NCBI GenBank assembly: GCA_025774405.1
Contig: JALGWB010000173.1
Coordinates: 1 to 5,007, forward strand
Length of the DNA stretch: 5,007 nt
Source of the DNA: a bacterium
GTDB lineage: Bacteria > Arandabacterota > Arandabacteria > Arandabacterales > Arandabacteraceae
Direction of reading: 5' to 3'
Both the position numbers and the translations under genes were made by a program. The notes beneath the pieces are model-generated. The model was not told where the DNA came from. It saw nothing but the letters and a program-made list of their open reading frames with translations, and ran no database searches. Position 1 is the first letter of the stretch. Every line of letters starts with the position of its first letter. Positions 1 through 5,007 of the stretch are shown in pieces.

Positions 1-2002
1 CTTCTCTGGGTGTCCAGGACAAACTGGTGGAGAGGTTACCATGAATCTTGTTTGGTTCTGAGATCTTCTCTTTCCTTATGAGGCGAATATGCAAGCTTAA
101 GCCTGATGTGAGATACCAGGTGGCCGAAACGCCTATATTTCTATAACGCCGTGGCTCAGCGGAGAAACGGGTTAGGCCAGTTTGCCCATAGAACGCATAT
201 TTTTGGCCGGGCAAGGGATGCCAGATCAGACTACTTGAATAGCGCTCGATTGACCTCGATCTTCTTAAGATGTGGTTGACCAGCTCACCCCTTTCAAGTG
301 ATCCGCTAAGACTGAATGCACGTGCGGTGTGCGCGCAGGAGATCCTTATCGTCTGCTCGGAAAAGTCGAGGCTGCGATCGGGCATATCGTCCCATCTTGA
401 GAATTTCTGAAAGTCGAGCTTGAGTCGCATGCCACCGGGCACGGTACATAAGATGCCCGTGGACACCTGTCTTTCCCTGATTGCGTCCCTCTTGGAAGGG
501 TCATTATCGAGGTTTCGTGCATAGCTGCGAAAGTTCGTCCTCCACGAAAGTCTGTTGAACACCGGGACTTTCAGCGTCCCAAGAAAGTATTCAGCGTCCT
601 GATAATAGCCCCTGAACTCGGGTCCAGCCCGAATCCATTCAAAGGAATAATTTCCATCCGTCCGAAGTTTGCCCTGCAGGGTTATGTTTTGGGCAGTCTG
701 AGCGACAGTCATGCGCTTGCCATCAGGGCTCGTTGCGATCTCAAAAGAGATTTCACTATCGCCGTAAGGAGCGAAGCTTGCCTCGACGCTGTAAAGCGAA
801 TGGCGCGATGGGTCGGTTGCCGAAGCGTCCCTTTTCGAGAGGAAATTGGTTTTGAGGCTTGTGCGTCTCCCGAGTGTGAAGTCAAGCGCGAAACCGGCTT
901 CTTTGTGAGGTTGTGAAAGCCATCGCCTCTGGGCGAAAAACGCATTGATCCCCACATTGTGGTTCTGGTAAGTGACGTCTGCCCCGCGTGCATAGTTGTA
1001 TCTTTCAAGCAAGGGTGAGAGTGAATAGCCACGGTCACCAAGATGGATGGCGAAAGGTCCATCCGTGTAGGCGAATGATATCATGTCCCGACTTGTATAC
1101 CGAGCAACATCCTCGATGTCAGGGAATTTGAGCATGAATCTTATGCGGCCGTCTCCCTCAGTGAAGTTACCTTTGCCGGAGAGCTCGACCTGGTACGCTC
1201 TCTTATCTTCTTCAGCTGTTGCTGTCAGCCTCAGGGTTGTGGGGACTCTCACATAGGGATCGACTCGCCTGGTTACTCTGGGTATAACTTCAATACGAAT
1301 GACCTTGCTTGCGCTTGTCACTGTCCCATTGGCAGTAGTGGCAATTGCCGTTATATGAACGATGCTTTCGGTTCTCGTGTGTGCATCTGCCGCTGCATCA
1401 AAGACGAGATGGCTATCGCTTGATAGCCCAGGTCTGATATTGAGATCTTCTGGCGGCCTTCGAAGCCGCATGGTCCCATCGGTAACAATCTCAAGTCTGA
1501 CCTTAAGGTCGGTATTGCCGTAGTTGGCGAGTTTGAGAGTTACATCACTCATCTCCCCGGCAATAGTGGTATTTGGCGCCCGGGTGACACTCAGTCGGAG
1601 ATCAGCAATCTCTGGAACCTCGACGAGGATTGTGTCCGCAAGGGTAACTCGCTTGCCAGATAAATTCAGAGCGTAGGCGAGTGGATAGCTTCCTGGGGTA
1701 CATGTGCCTGGAACTTTCACAGTCAGCAGTCTAACTGTCGCTTCGCCAGGACCCAGGGCAAATTGTGGCTCTGACGATAGGATCGGTTTCCAATTGGCCG
1801 GAAGGCCGTAGCTCTCGGTGAGCGATTGACTGGTGCCGGAGTTATTGCTAACGATGAAGCTCACGGTAAAGATCTTACCCGGACGGACAGAAATGCTTGC
1901 CGGAGGCGATGGTCTAATCGTGACAGGGGGCGAATCGTCGATTGCCCACGATGCCGTGAGCGGCACCAACATCACAATGGCTGTCAGTACCTTGATCATC
2001 AT
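1..2002 (-). CDS. Large surface/outer-membrane protein: signal peptide, two Ig-like domains, probable beta-barrel (candidate usher-like exporter), 3' end beyond the window
   Basis: I read one uninterrupted frame from ATG at 2002 to the window edge, 667 residues without a stop; the C-terminus is missing. A second ATG follows at 1999. There is no clear ribosome site, and the start overlaps the upstream stop as ATGA, so translation is probably coupled. After the signal peptide (about 1-20, ending TASWA), residues 25-130 look like a NEW3/COG1470-type Ig domain (YGLPANWKP, ALGPGEATV, VPGTCTPGSYPLAY). Residues 131-242 form a second one (VTLKLANYGNTDLKVRL). From about 250 the sequence turns into aromatic, alternating strands with charged turns, typical of outer-membrane barrels (for example YSFEWIRAG, KLDFQKFSRW, GVSATWYLTSGLSLHIRL). 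A distinct motif, HLGDRGYSLSPLLERY (320-335) then ARGADV, sits at the start of the barrel region. It is preceded in the operon by the chaperone-like and subunit-like genes, so I infer an usher-like export pore. The classical usher N-terminal domain is not visible; a porin or adhesin is possible. Confidence 0.68.
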   Translation of the reverse strand, partial: MMIKVLTAIVMLVPLTASWAIDDSPPVTIRPSPPASISVRPGKIFTVSFIVSNNSGTSQSLTESYGLPANWKPILSSEPQFALGPGEATVRLLTVKVPGTCTPGSYPLAYALNLSGKRVTLADTILVEVPEIADLRLSVTRAPNTTIAGEMSDVTLKLANYGNTDLKVRLEIVTDGTMRLRRPPEDLNIRPGLSSDSHLVFDAAADAHTRTESIVHITAIATTANGTVTSASKVIRIEVIPRVTRRVDPYVRVPTTLRLTATAEEDKRAYQVELSGKGNFTEGDGRIRFMLKFPDIEDVARYTSRDMISFAYTDGPFAIHLGDRGYSLSPLLERYNYARGADVTYQNHNVGINAFFAQRRWLSQPHKEAGFALDFTLGRRTSLKTNFLSKRDASATDPSRHSLYSVEASFAPYGDSEISFEIATSPDGKRMTVAQTAQNITLQGKLRTDGNYSFEWIRAGPEFRGYYQDAEYFLGTLKVPVFNRLSWRTNFRSYARNLDNDPSKRDAIRERQVSTGILCTVPGGMRLKLDFQKFSRWDDMPDRSLDFSEQTIRISCAHTARAFSLSGSLERGELVNHILRRSRSIERYSSSLIWHPLPGQKYAFYGQTGLTRFSAEPRRYRNIGVSATWYLTSGLSLHIRLIRKEKISEPNKIHGNLSTSLSWTPRE

Positions 2003-2802
2003 TCGATTACCAGGTTGTATCTGGCTCCATAGGCACAATCAGCACCATCATCGAGTACAACCAGAGCCTGATACGAACCCTTGTTCATACTATTGATATT
2101 GAACCTGTGTCTCACCGAGCAATCCGGTAGAATCCGCAGCGGTTGACTCTCGACTCTGGCAACCAGATTTGCTTCCCCGTCATATATCTCAAGCCAGGCA
2201 TTGGGGCGAGTCACTCGGTTACCAGTGTTTGCCACATCGACTTCGAGCACCATGCCGGTCGGCTTTTGCTCGAGAGCCTTGTTGACGAACTTGAGAACCG
2301 GTTTTGCCTGTCTGCCGATGTTGGTGATCACCTGGATGCCATAGCGTGTTCTTGTCGTGATCCCGATGCTGACGTTGTGGGTGGTATCGACGACGGTATC
2401 ATGCCTCAGGCTGGTGGTCGGTTCGACCATTATCATACTCCAGTATGTACCCGATAGAGTCGTATCGTTTGGGACAGTTCCCTGATAGAAGAGCGAGAAT
2501 TGGGCATGGGCTGGAACTGTAACATATTCATTGCTGAGTGAGATCCAGGTTGCATTTGAGCGGCTACTGCTCCCGGGGGCATTGTAGCGAGATGTCCCGC
2601 TGGCATCAAAGAGGTAATCGCTCTGGTAGATTCGAACTTCTTCGTCCCTGTCTGCAGTGTTCTTCAGGACGATGGTTCCATTGAAAGTATCTCCGGGGTC
2701 AAGATTTCGCTCGTGTGTCAAGCTTCCGACAACAATGACCTTACCAACGCAAAAATCTGCAAGACCCAGAATCAAGAGGCAGGCAACTGTCAAAGCTTTC
2801 AA
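1999..2802 (-). CDS. Secreted two-Ig-domain protein, PapD-chaperone-like / DUF916-DUF3324 (WxL-interacting)-like, 267 aa
   Basis: A signal peptide (MKALTVACLLILGLADFCVG) is followed by two immunoglobulin-like domains. Domain 1 (about 21-162) has DPGDTFNGTIVLKNTADRDEEVRI (35-58), QSDYLFDASG (60-69), an RSNATWISL strand (81-89) and VPNDTTLSGTYWSMIMVEP (110-128). Domain 2 (about 165-267) has VLEVDVANTGNR (185-196), AWLEIYD (202-208) and a last strand. Pro-Gly plus a conserved-tension KN/T pair, then a P-x-D-x-x-L-x-G-x-Y-W motif, recalls both PapD-type periplasmic chaperones and the DUF916 plus DUF3324 layout of Gram-positive WxL-interacting proteins. The PapD catalytic-style Arg/Lys pair cannot be placed with confidence. 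C228 and C256 could form a disulfide in domain 2. It starts at TTG (2802) with GGAGGGAG seven bases upstream, immediately after the previous stop; no better start is seen. The stop overlaps the next start as ATGA. Likely periplasmic or surface partner of the two preceding secreted proteins; chaperone activity is inferred. Confidence 0.68.
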   Translation of the reverse strand: MKALTVACLLILGLADFCVGKVIVVGSLTHERNLDPGDTFNGTIVLKNTADRDEEVRIYQSDYLFDASGTSRYNAPGSSSRSNATWISLSNEYVTVPAHAQFSLFYQGTVPNDTTLSGTYWSMIMVEPTTSLRHDTVVDTTHNVSIGITTRTRYGIQVITNIGRQAKPVLKFVNKALEQKPTGMVLEVDVANTGNRVTRPNAWLEIYDGEANLVARVESQPLRILPDCSVRHRFNINSMNKGSYQALVVLDDGADCAYGARYNLVIE

Positions 2803-2806
2803 TTCG

Positions 2807-2814
2807 CTCCCTCC
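2807..2814 (-). promoter_or_regulatory. Shine-Dalgarno site supporting a TTG start at 2802
   Basis: The minus strand reads GGAGGGAG directly after the TAA (2817-2815) of the preceding gene. The GGAGG core is seven bases before the TTG. This, and a signal peptide beginning Met-Lys right at that codon, make the rare start convincing. Confidence 0.6.
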
Positions 2815-3273
2815 TTATTGATCGACAACTGTGAAAGTTAGGGTTGTGGAGTAGGTGTCTGGCGGGATATTTATCGACATCCCGGTCAGGTGATATTGAA
2901 GATCAATTCCTGTGCGGTCAAGGCTGCCCGTGAAAAACTCTGCGTCGGCGAGGGAAACAGTCATGTAGCTGGTTCCACCAGATATCGTGCCGCTTCCAGT
3001 TCCGTCAGAGGTGCGTTTAACATAGAGGGTGAAACTTGTGCTCCAGTTGGTGTCAGATCTACGTACATCAACCCTGTAGTTGCCGGCAGCCGTAACATCG
3101 AGGGTGGTCGCATTCGTACTGCTGTAATAGTCACTTTGGAGGTCACTGCCGGCGCCAGAGACAAGATCACTGGCACCGATGGTTTCAGTCCATCCGCCTA
3201 CAGCAGTTATATCAGCAGCAAAAAGTCCCTTCGCAAGGATAATTATTGCAACAGCAAGGCAGGTGGTTCTCAT
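2815..3273 (-). CDS. Secreted beta-rich protein with fimbrial-subunit-like C-terminus (second candidate subunit), 152 aa
   Basis: The protein has a signal peptide (MRTTCLAVAIIILAKGLFAA, cleavage near residue 19 or 20) and a mature part of about 132 residues made of Ser/Thr/Gly-rich strands. Its only cysteine (C5) is in the signal, so the mature protein has no disulfide. The middle (NYRVDVRRSDTNWSTSFTLYV, split across 65-85) and the end (LQYHLTGMSINIPPDTY, then a TLTFTVVDQ strand) show alternating hydrophobic residues. The pattern of an aromatic, Pro-x-x-Tyr and a final TLTFTV strand resembles the C-terminal strand of fimbrial and spore-coat-U-type subunits. It differs in sequence from the preceding 160-aa protein, so it may be a minor, tip or anchor subunit. 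The gap to the previous gene is 52 bp without an obvious terminator. The ribosome site is weak (GGGGAT at 3284-3279 before ATG 3273). I recognise no named family; the subunit role is inferred from context. Confidence 0.6.
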   Translation of the reverse strand: MRTTCLAVAIIILAKGLFAADITAVGGWTETIGASDLVSGAGSDLQSDYYSSTNATTLDVTAAGNYRVDVRRSDTNWSTSFTLYVKRTSDGTGSGTISGGTSYMTVSLADAEFFTGSLDRTGIDLQYHLTGMSINIPPDTYSTTLTFTVVDQ

Positions 3274-3325
3274 CCTTGATCCCCAATTCTCTAAAGACCT
3301 ATTTTGGCTTCGGATTGCCCCCCGG

Positions 3326-3808
3326 CTAGCTATCCGTTAATGTCAGCGTTACAGTTCTCGAGTCCGAAGTAACCACACCGGCAGAGACAGTTGCGGAAAA
3401 CTTATAAGTGATAGTCAGTCCGCTCTCAGCAACTGTGGCAATCCCGGTAACAAGATCAGCGGCTGTTGTTGTAAGAGTGACATCTCCAGCACTCGACCCT
3501 CCTGTTGGTGCTGTCAGATTTATCTGGAGAGTCGTGTTTGCGGGCATCGCCGCACTAATGGAACCTGTGATCTTCTTGCTGGACTCGTTGGTCGTAATCG
3601 AATATGAGGTCGAATTATCAGTTGCAACGTCTGGCTCTGATCCTGCAGTTGCGGTGCTCACGATGAGATTACCAGGATTCCCGCTCACCGAGATTTCATT
3701 GATTGCTTGAACCTCGAATGTGACTGTTTGGGTCGCTGTATTCCCAGCATTAGCAATCTGAGATGCAACAAGCAGTACAATGCCAACAAAAAGAGTTGTC
3801 CGAACCAT
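3326..3808 (-). CDS. Secreted Thr/Ser-rich pilin-like (candidate fibre subunit) protein, 160 aa
   Basis: The first gene of the cluster. The protein has a Sec signal peptide (MVRTTLFVGIVLLVASQIANA, likely cut after residue 21), then about 139 residues almost wholly predictable as beta strands with Thr, Ser, Ala and Gly turns. It contains no cysteine. The mature N-terminus (TQTVTFEVQAINEISVSG, 26-43) has a strict alternation of hydrophobic and polar residues. The end (SRTVTLTLTDS) is a terminal strand like those closing spore-coat-U, CS1-type and WxL-type surface proteins, but the typical cysteines and Trp-x-Leu motifs of those families are absent. I chose the ATG at 3808 because AAAGGGGGG (3823-3815) lies six bases upstream; the in-frame GTG at 3835 would add nine residues containing that ribosome site. 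Position and fold suggest the major subunit of a surface fibre, exported by the downstream genes. A free surface-layer or matrix protein is the alternative. Confidence 0.65.
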   Translation of the reverse strand: MVRTTLFVGIVLLVASQIANAGNTATQTVTFEVQAINEISVSGNPGNLIVSTATAGSEPDVATDNSTSYSITTNESSKKITGSISAAMPANTTLQINLTAPTGGSSAGDVTLTTTAADLVTGIATVAESGLTITYKFSATVSAGVVTSDSRTVTLTLTDS

Positions 3809-3814
3809 GTAGCA

Positions 3815-3823
3815 CCCCCCTTT
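3815..3823 (-). promoter_or_regulatory. Shine-Dalgarno site supporting the ATG start at 3808
   Basis: The minus strand reads AAAGGGGGG, six bases before ATG. It lies inside the longer GTG-initiated frame (3835), and the shorter start places the signal peptide at the very N-terminus. Both points favour 3808. Confidence 0.5.
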
Positions 3824-3828
3824 CGCTA

Positions 3829-3875
3829 AATCCACGAATAGCGCTTCCAGGGATAGTTATCGAATCCACACGAAT
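3829..3875. repeat. Near-perfect direct repeat upstream of the first cluster gene
   Basis: The plus strand has AATCCACGAAT at 3829-3839 and AATCCACACGAAT at 3863-3875. They are identical except for two extra bases in the second copy. The start-to-start spacing is 34 bp, about three helical turns, and both lie 21 to 67 bases upstream of the chosen ATG at 3808. This position would suit a regulator or could reflect promoter duplication. Chance cannot be excluded. Confidence 0.3.
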
Positions 3876-3917
3876 GCAACTTTAGCTTTTCTTTACCTTG
3901 GAGTCAGAGACCTGCAT

Positions 3918-3941
3918 TTGATTTCGCTCCGCCCCAATCAA
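3918..3941. repeat. Short inverted repeat (6-bp arms, 12-bp spacer) in the intergenic region
   Basis: TTGATT at 3918-3923 is matched by AATCAA at 3936-3941, separated by 12 bases rich in C. The arms do not extend further. Arm length and spacing could suit a dimeric regulator, with the site 110-133 bases upstream of the first cluster gene. A 6-bp inverted repeat can also arise by chance in a gap of this size, so this is only a candidate. Confidence 0.25.
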
Positions 3942-4054
3942 TTGTTTGACGATGCCTCTTGCCTCCGGGCTTTATGACCGAACAATAGTCAGCAAGATGA
4001 TTCGCGAAATGCCATGAAGAATGCTGGAGGGGGTTATTACTACTTAAGCAGTTG

Positions 4055-4267
4055 TTACATAACGCCTTCCCAGACCTGCTCGGTATTTCTTTCCTGAGGC
4101 TGTGGTTTTTCGGGTTGGACAACACCAGCAGGCGGTGGGGTGGCTTGAGGCGTGACATGGTTCTTGGCTTCTTGACTGCCACTTCGTAGGAGCGAGGTGA
4201 CAAAAAGGGCCACAACCACTATCAGTATTGTAAGAAGGAAGTAGCCTCTGGTCTGCTGCTTATCCAT
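4055..4267 (-). CDS. Small single-span membrane protein with proline-rich tail (70 aa), function unknown
   Basis: The predicted protein starts MDKQQTRG, has one hydrophobic helix at about residues 9-26 (YFLLTILIVVVALFVTSL), then a polar Pro/Gln/Glu-rich tail with PQATPPPAG and PEKPQPQ. By the positive-inside rule (K3, R7) the short N-terminus is probably cytoplasmic and the tail periplasmic, although R28 after the helix weakens this. I chose the ATG at 4267 because GGAGGGAGGT (4280-4271) sits just upstream; the in-frame ATG at 4282 overlaps this ribosome site and is unlikely to be used. The start shares a base with the stop of the upstream DUF4900/PilX-like gene (TGATG), indicating translational coupling. 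I do not recognise a family. Context suggests an accessory of the upstream surface or pilus-assembly protein, such as a small inner-membrane anchor or spacer reaching into the periplasm. That role is inference. Confidence 0.62.
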   Translation of the reverse strand: MDKQQTRGYFLLTILIVVVALFVTSLLRSGSQEAKNHVTPQATPPPAGVVQPEKPQPQERNTEQVWEGVM

Positions 4268-5007
4268 CACACCTCCCTCCATGACGTGGGATGGGGAATC
4301 GGCTGATCAACCCTGAATATCGAAGTGAGCGGATAATAGGGAGGCGAGATGCCTCGCCTATCATATCTGAAATCCCTTCCATAGCCTGTCATTCCCCAAT
4401 ATGAGAAAGTACCGAACGGACCGTAGTAGCGCTGAACCACACCGCCCCTTAAGTGAACCTGGCCGCTGTAGGGACGGTACCTGAAGTCATCGACTGTGAA
4501 GCAGCCATCGTCGCCCGTCGCGATTACGAAGGCATCAAGCATGAGCTCATCAGGAGCAGATGTTGCTATACGTACATCGCCATCTGCTGAATAGATACCG
4601 AGGACACTTTCACTGCCATCGTAGGCTTCATATGTGATATTGCGGTCGATGATGATATCCCCCTCTGCAGTGATTGTGACCTGTGTATCCTCATCCAGGG
4701 CGGGAGGCGGAGCTCCGTCAACCCTTACTGGTCCGCCAAGATTGGTGATATCGCCGGTGGAATAGATCATACCGCGCGGTAATCCCTGGTAGATAGATGA
4801 ATCAGATTCGGTATAGACCTTTGTTTGATTATGAACCTTGTCGAGCACGATGCGCTTGGTGACGCCATTTTGATCGGTCATTTCATAGTTCTGGAAACCA
4901 TATTCGTCTATCGAAAGCCTCATGTTACTTGCGTCTCCGACGATGTAAATGCCACCCGTCAGTGAGACTCCGTCATTCGGCAGATAGATACCGGCTGGTA
5001 TTGGCGA
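4267..5007 (-). CDS. DUF4900/PilX-like surface or pilus-assembly protein, C-terminal part (start lies beyond the window)
   Basis: This is a partial gene. The frame is open to the window edge and gives 246 visible residues before a TGA at 4269-4267. The ATG at 4923 is internal: 28 in-frame codons precede it without a stop, so it should not be taken as the start. The visible part is rich in short beta strands and Gly/Asp turns (for example residues 80-90 IYSTGDITNL and 113-120 AEGDIIID), which suggests a beta-solenoid-like fold. The tail carries HLRGGVVQRYYGPFGT (185-200), then TGYGRDFRYDRR (207-218), SPPYYP (221-226) and SW near the end. This order (GGV.Q...G..G, GYGrdfrYD.R, PP.yP, then W) is what I recall from DUF4900 proteins annotated as PilX-like pilus assembly components. 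The assignment is by remembered motif, not a search. No transmembrane segment is visible here; one could lie in the missing N-terminus. The next gene starts within the stop codon, so the two are probably co-translated. An unrelated surface beta-solenoid is the alternative. Confidence 0.72.
   Translation of the reverse strand, partial: SPIPAGIYLPNDGVSLTGGIYIVGDASNMRLSIDEYGFQNYEMTDQNGVTKRIVLDKVHNQTKVYTESDSSIYQGLPRGMIYSTGDITNLGGPVRVDGAPPPALDEDTQVTITAEGDIIIDRNITYEAYDGSESVLGIYSADGDVRIATSAPDELMLDAFVIATGDDGCFTVDDFRYRPYSGQVHLRGGVVQRYYGPFGTFSYWGMTGYGRDFRYDRRGISPPYYPLTSIFRVDQPIPHPTSWREV
4271..4280 (-). promoter_or_regulatory. Strong Shine-Dalgarno site that decides the start of the 70-aa gene
   Basis: The minus strand reads GGAGGGAGGT, with the downstream GGAGG four bases before the ATG at 4267. 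The site lies inside the last codons of the upstream gene. An alternative in-frame ATG (4282-4280) overlaps this motif, which argues for the later start. Confidence 0.6.

Larger units (their letters stand above)
3809..4054 (-). promoter_or_regulatory. Intergenic control region upstream of the four-gene secretion cluster
   Basis: This 246-bp stretch is the only sizeable gap between genes and precedes the first gene of the cluster, so it probably holds that cluster's promoter. I see no convincing coding sequence in it. A possible -35-like TTGCAT (minus strand, 3879-3874) is followed by AT-richer GATAACTAT (3861-3853), but the spacing is too short for a standard sigma-70 promoter and I do not call a defined -10 box. 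No GC-rich hairpin followed by a T-run is visible, so how the upstream transcript ends is unclear; read-through is possible. A 12-bp palindrome (CTACTTAAGCAG, 4040-4051, with one G-T mismatch) just after the upstream stop codon is too short and lacks a T-tract. The two repeats listed separately are candidate binding sites. Confidence 0.4.

Noticed and set aside
689..916. Open frame of 75 codons on the plus strand
   Set aside because: It lies wholly inside the long minus-strand barrel gene, has Arg/Cys-rich shadow-like composition and no ribosome site.
709..1062. Minus-strand open frame of 117 codons
   Set aside because: It is in another frame of the same strand as the barrel gene, which reads through the region without a stop and has coherent strand-like composition. 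The alternative looks like a shadow.
1826..2457. Several plus-strand open frames (68, 87 and 104 codons)
   Set aside because: They are antisense to the barrel and two-Ig genes; their His/Arg/Cys-rich products show no domain or signal.
2890..3279. Plus-strand open frame of 129 codons
   Set aside because: It is antisense to the 152-aa secreted protein, which has a clear signal peptide and strand pattern. The plus-strand product has neither.
3274..3325. Possible terminator between the two small secreted-protein genes
   Set aside because: A G-rich run (CCGGGGGGC on the minus strand) follows the stop, but I find no matching arm close by and no T-tract, so I do not call a hairpin terminator.
3408..3710. 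Plus-strand open frame of 100 codons with hydrophobic stretches
   Set aside because: It is antisense to the Thr/Ser/Ala-rich pilin-like gene; the reverse of such codons commonly gives hydrophobic-looking shadows. No ribosome site is visible.
3945..3990. Fragment resembling part of a c-di-GMP-I riboswitch (minus strand ATAAAGCCCGGAGGCAAG)
   Set aside because: Only the AAAGCC...GG piece resembles the motif. The conserved CACGCACAGGGCAAACC-type segment and the paired helices are not present upstream of it.
3904..4215. Minus-strand open frame of 103 codons overlapping the 70-aa gene and the gap
   Set aside because: It is out of frame with the well-supported 70-aa membrane protein and has a basic, His/Ser-rich shadow composition without a signal or domain.
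1..5007. CRISPR array, tRNA, rRNA, insertion sequence or phage signature
   Set aside because: I saw no regularly spaced repeats, tRNA-like cloverleaf arms, rRNA segments, transposase-like protein or long terminal inverted repeats; almost all of the window is accounted for by the six minus-strand genes.

Overview
The window looks like part of the chromosome of a diderm (Gram-negative-type) bacterium of unknown lineage. Composition is moderate (roughly half G+C by eye). Several proteins have Sec signal peptides, and one ends in a long aromatic-rich, strand-rich region typical of outer-membrane beta-barrels. Nothing identifies a species. An environmental or uncultured phylum is plausible, but this is inference. 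All six supported genes lie on the minus strand and read from high to low coordinates. Both edge genes are cut by the window.

Region A (5007 to 4055): the C-terminal 246 residues of a beta-rich protein with a DUF4900/PilX-like tail, apparently linked to type IV pilus or surface assembly. A 70-residue single-span membrane protein with a proline-rich tail follows it with a one-base stop/start overlap (TGATG). Region B (4054 to 3809): about 246 bp of non-coding DNA. It is the only sizeable gap and the likely control region for the genes that follow. It holds a short inverted repeat and a near-perfect direct repeat, but no convincing terminator or consensus promoter.

Region C (3808 to 1): a compact four-gene cluster. 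In order of transcription these are a cysteine-free, Thr/Ser-rich secreted protein (160 aa), a second secreted beta-rich protein (152 aa) with a fimbrial-subunit-like C-terminus, a two-Ig-domain secreted protein (267 aa, TTG start) resembling PapD-type chaperones and DUF916/DUF3324 (WxL-interacting) proteins, and a large protein (at least 667 aa) with a signal peptide, two Ig-like domains and a probable outer-membrane barrel. The last two genes overlap as ATGA. The order subunit, subunit, chaperone-like, barrel copies the layout of chaperone-usher and spore-coat-U-type pilus operons, yet no protein shows a clear classical signature. The best reading is a divergent chaperone/usher-like or surface-fibre export system. 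This is the main point of interest in the window, and it remains inference from architecture and gene order.
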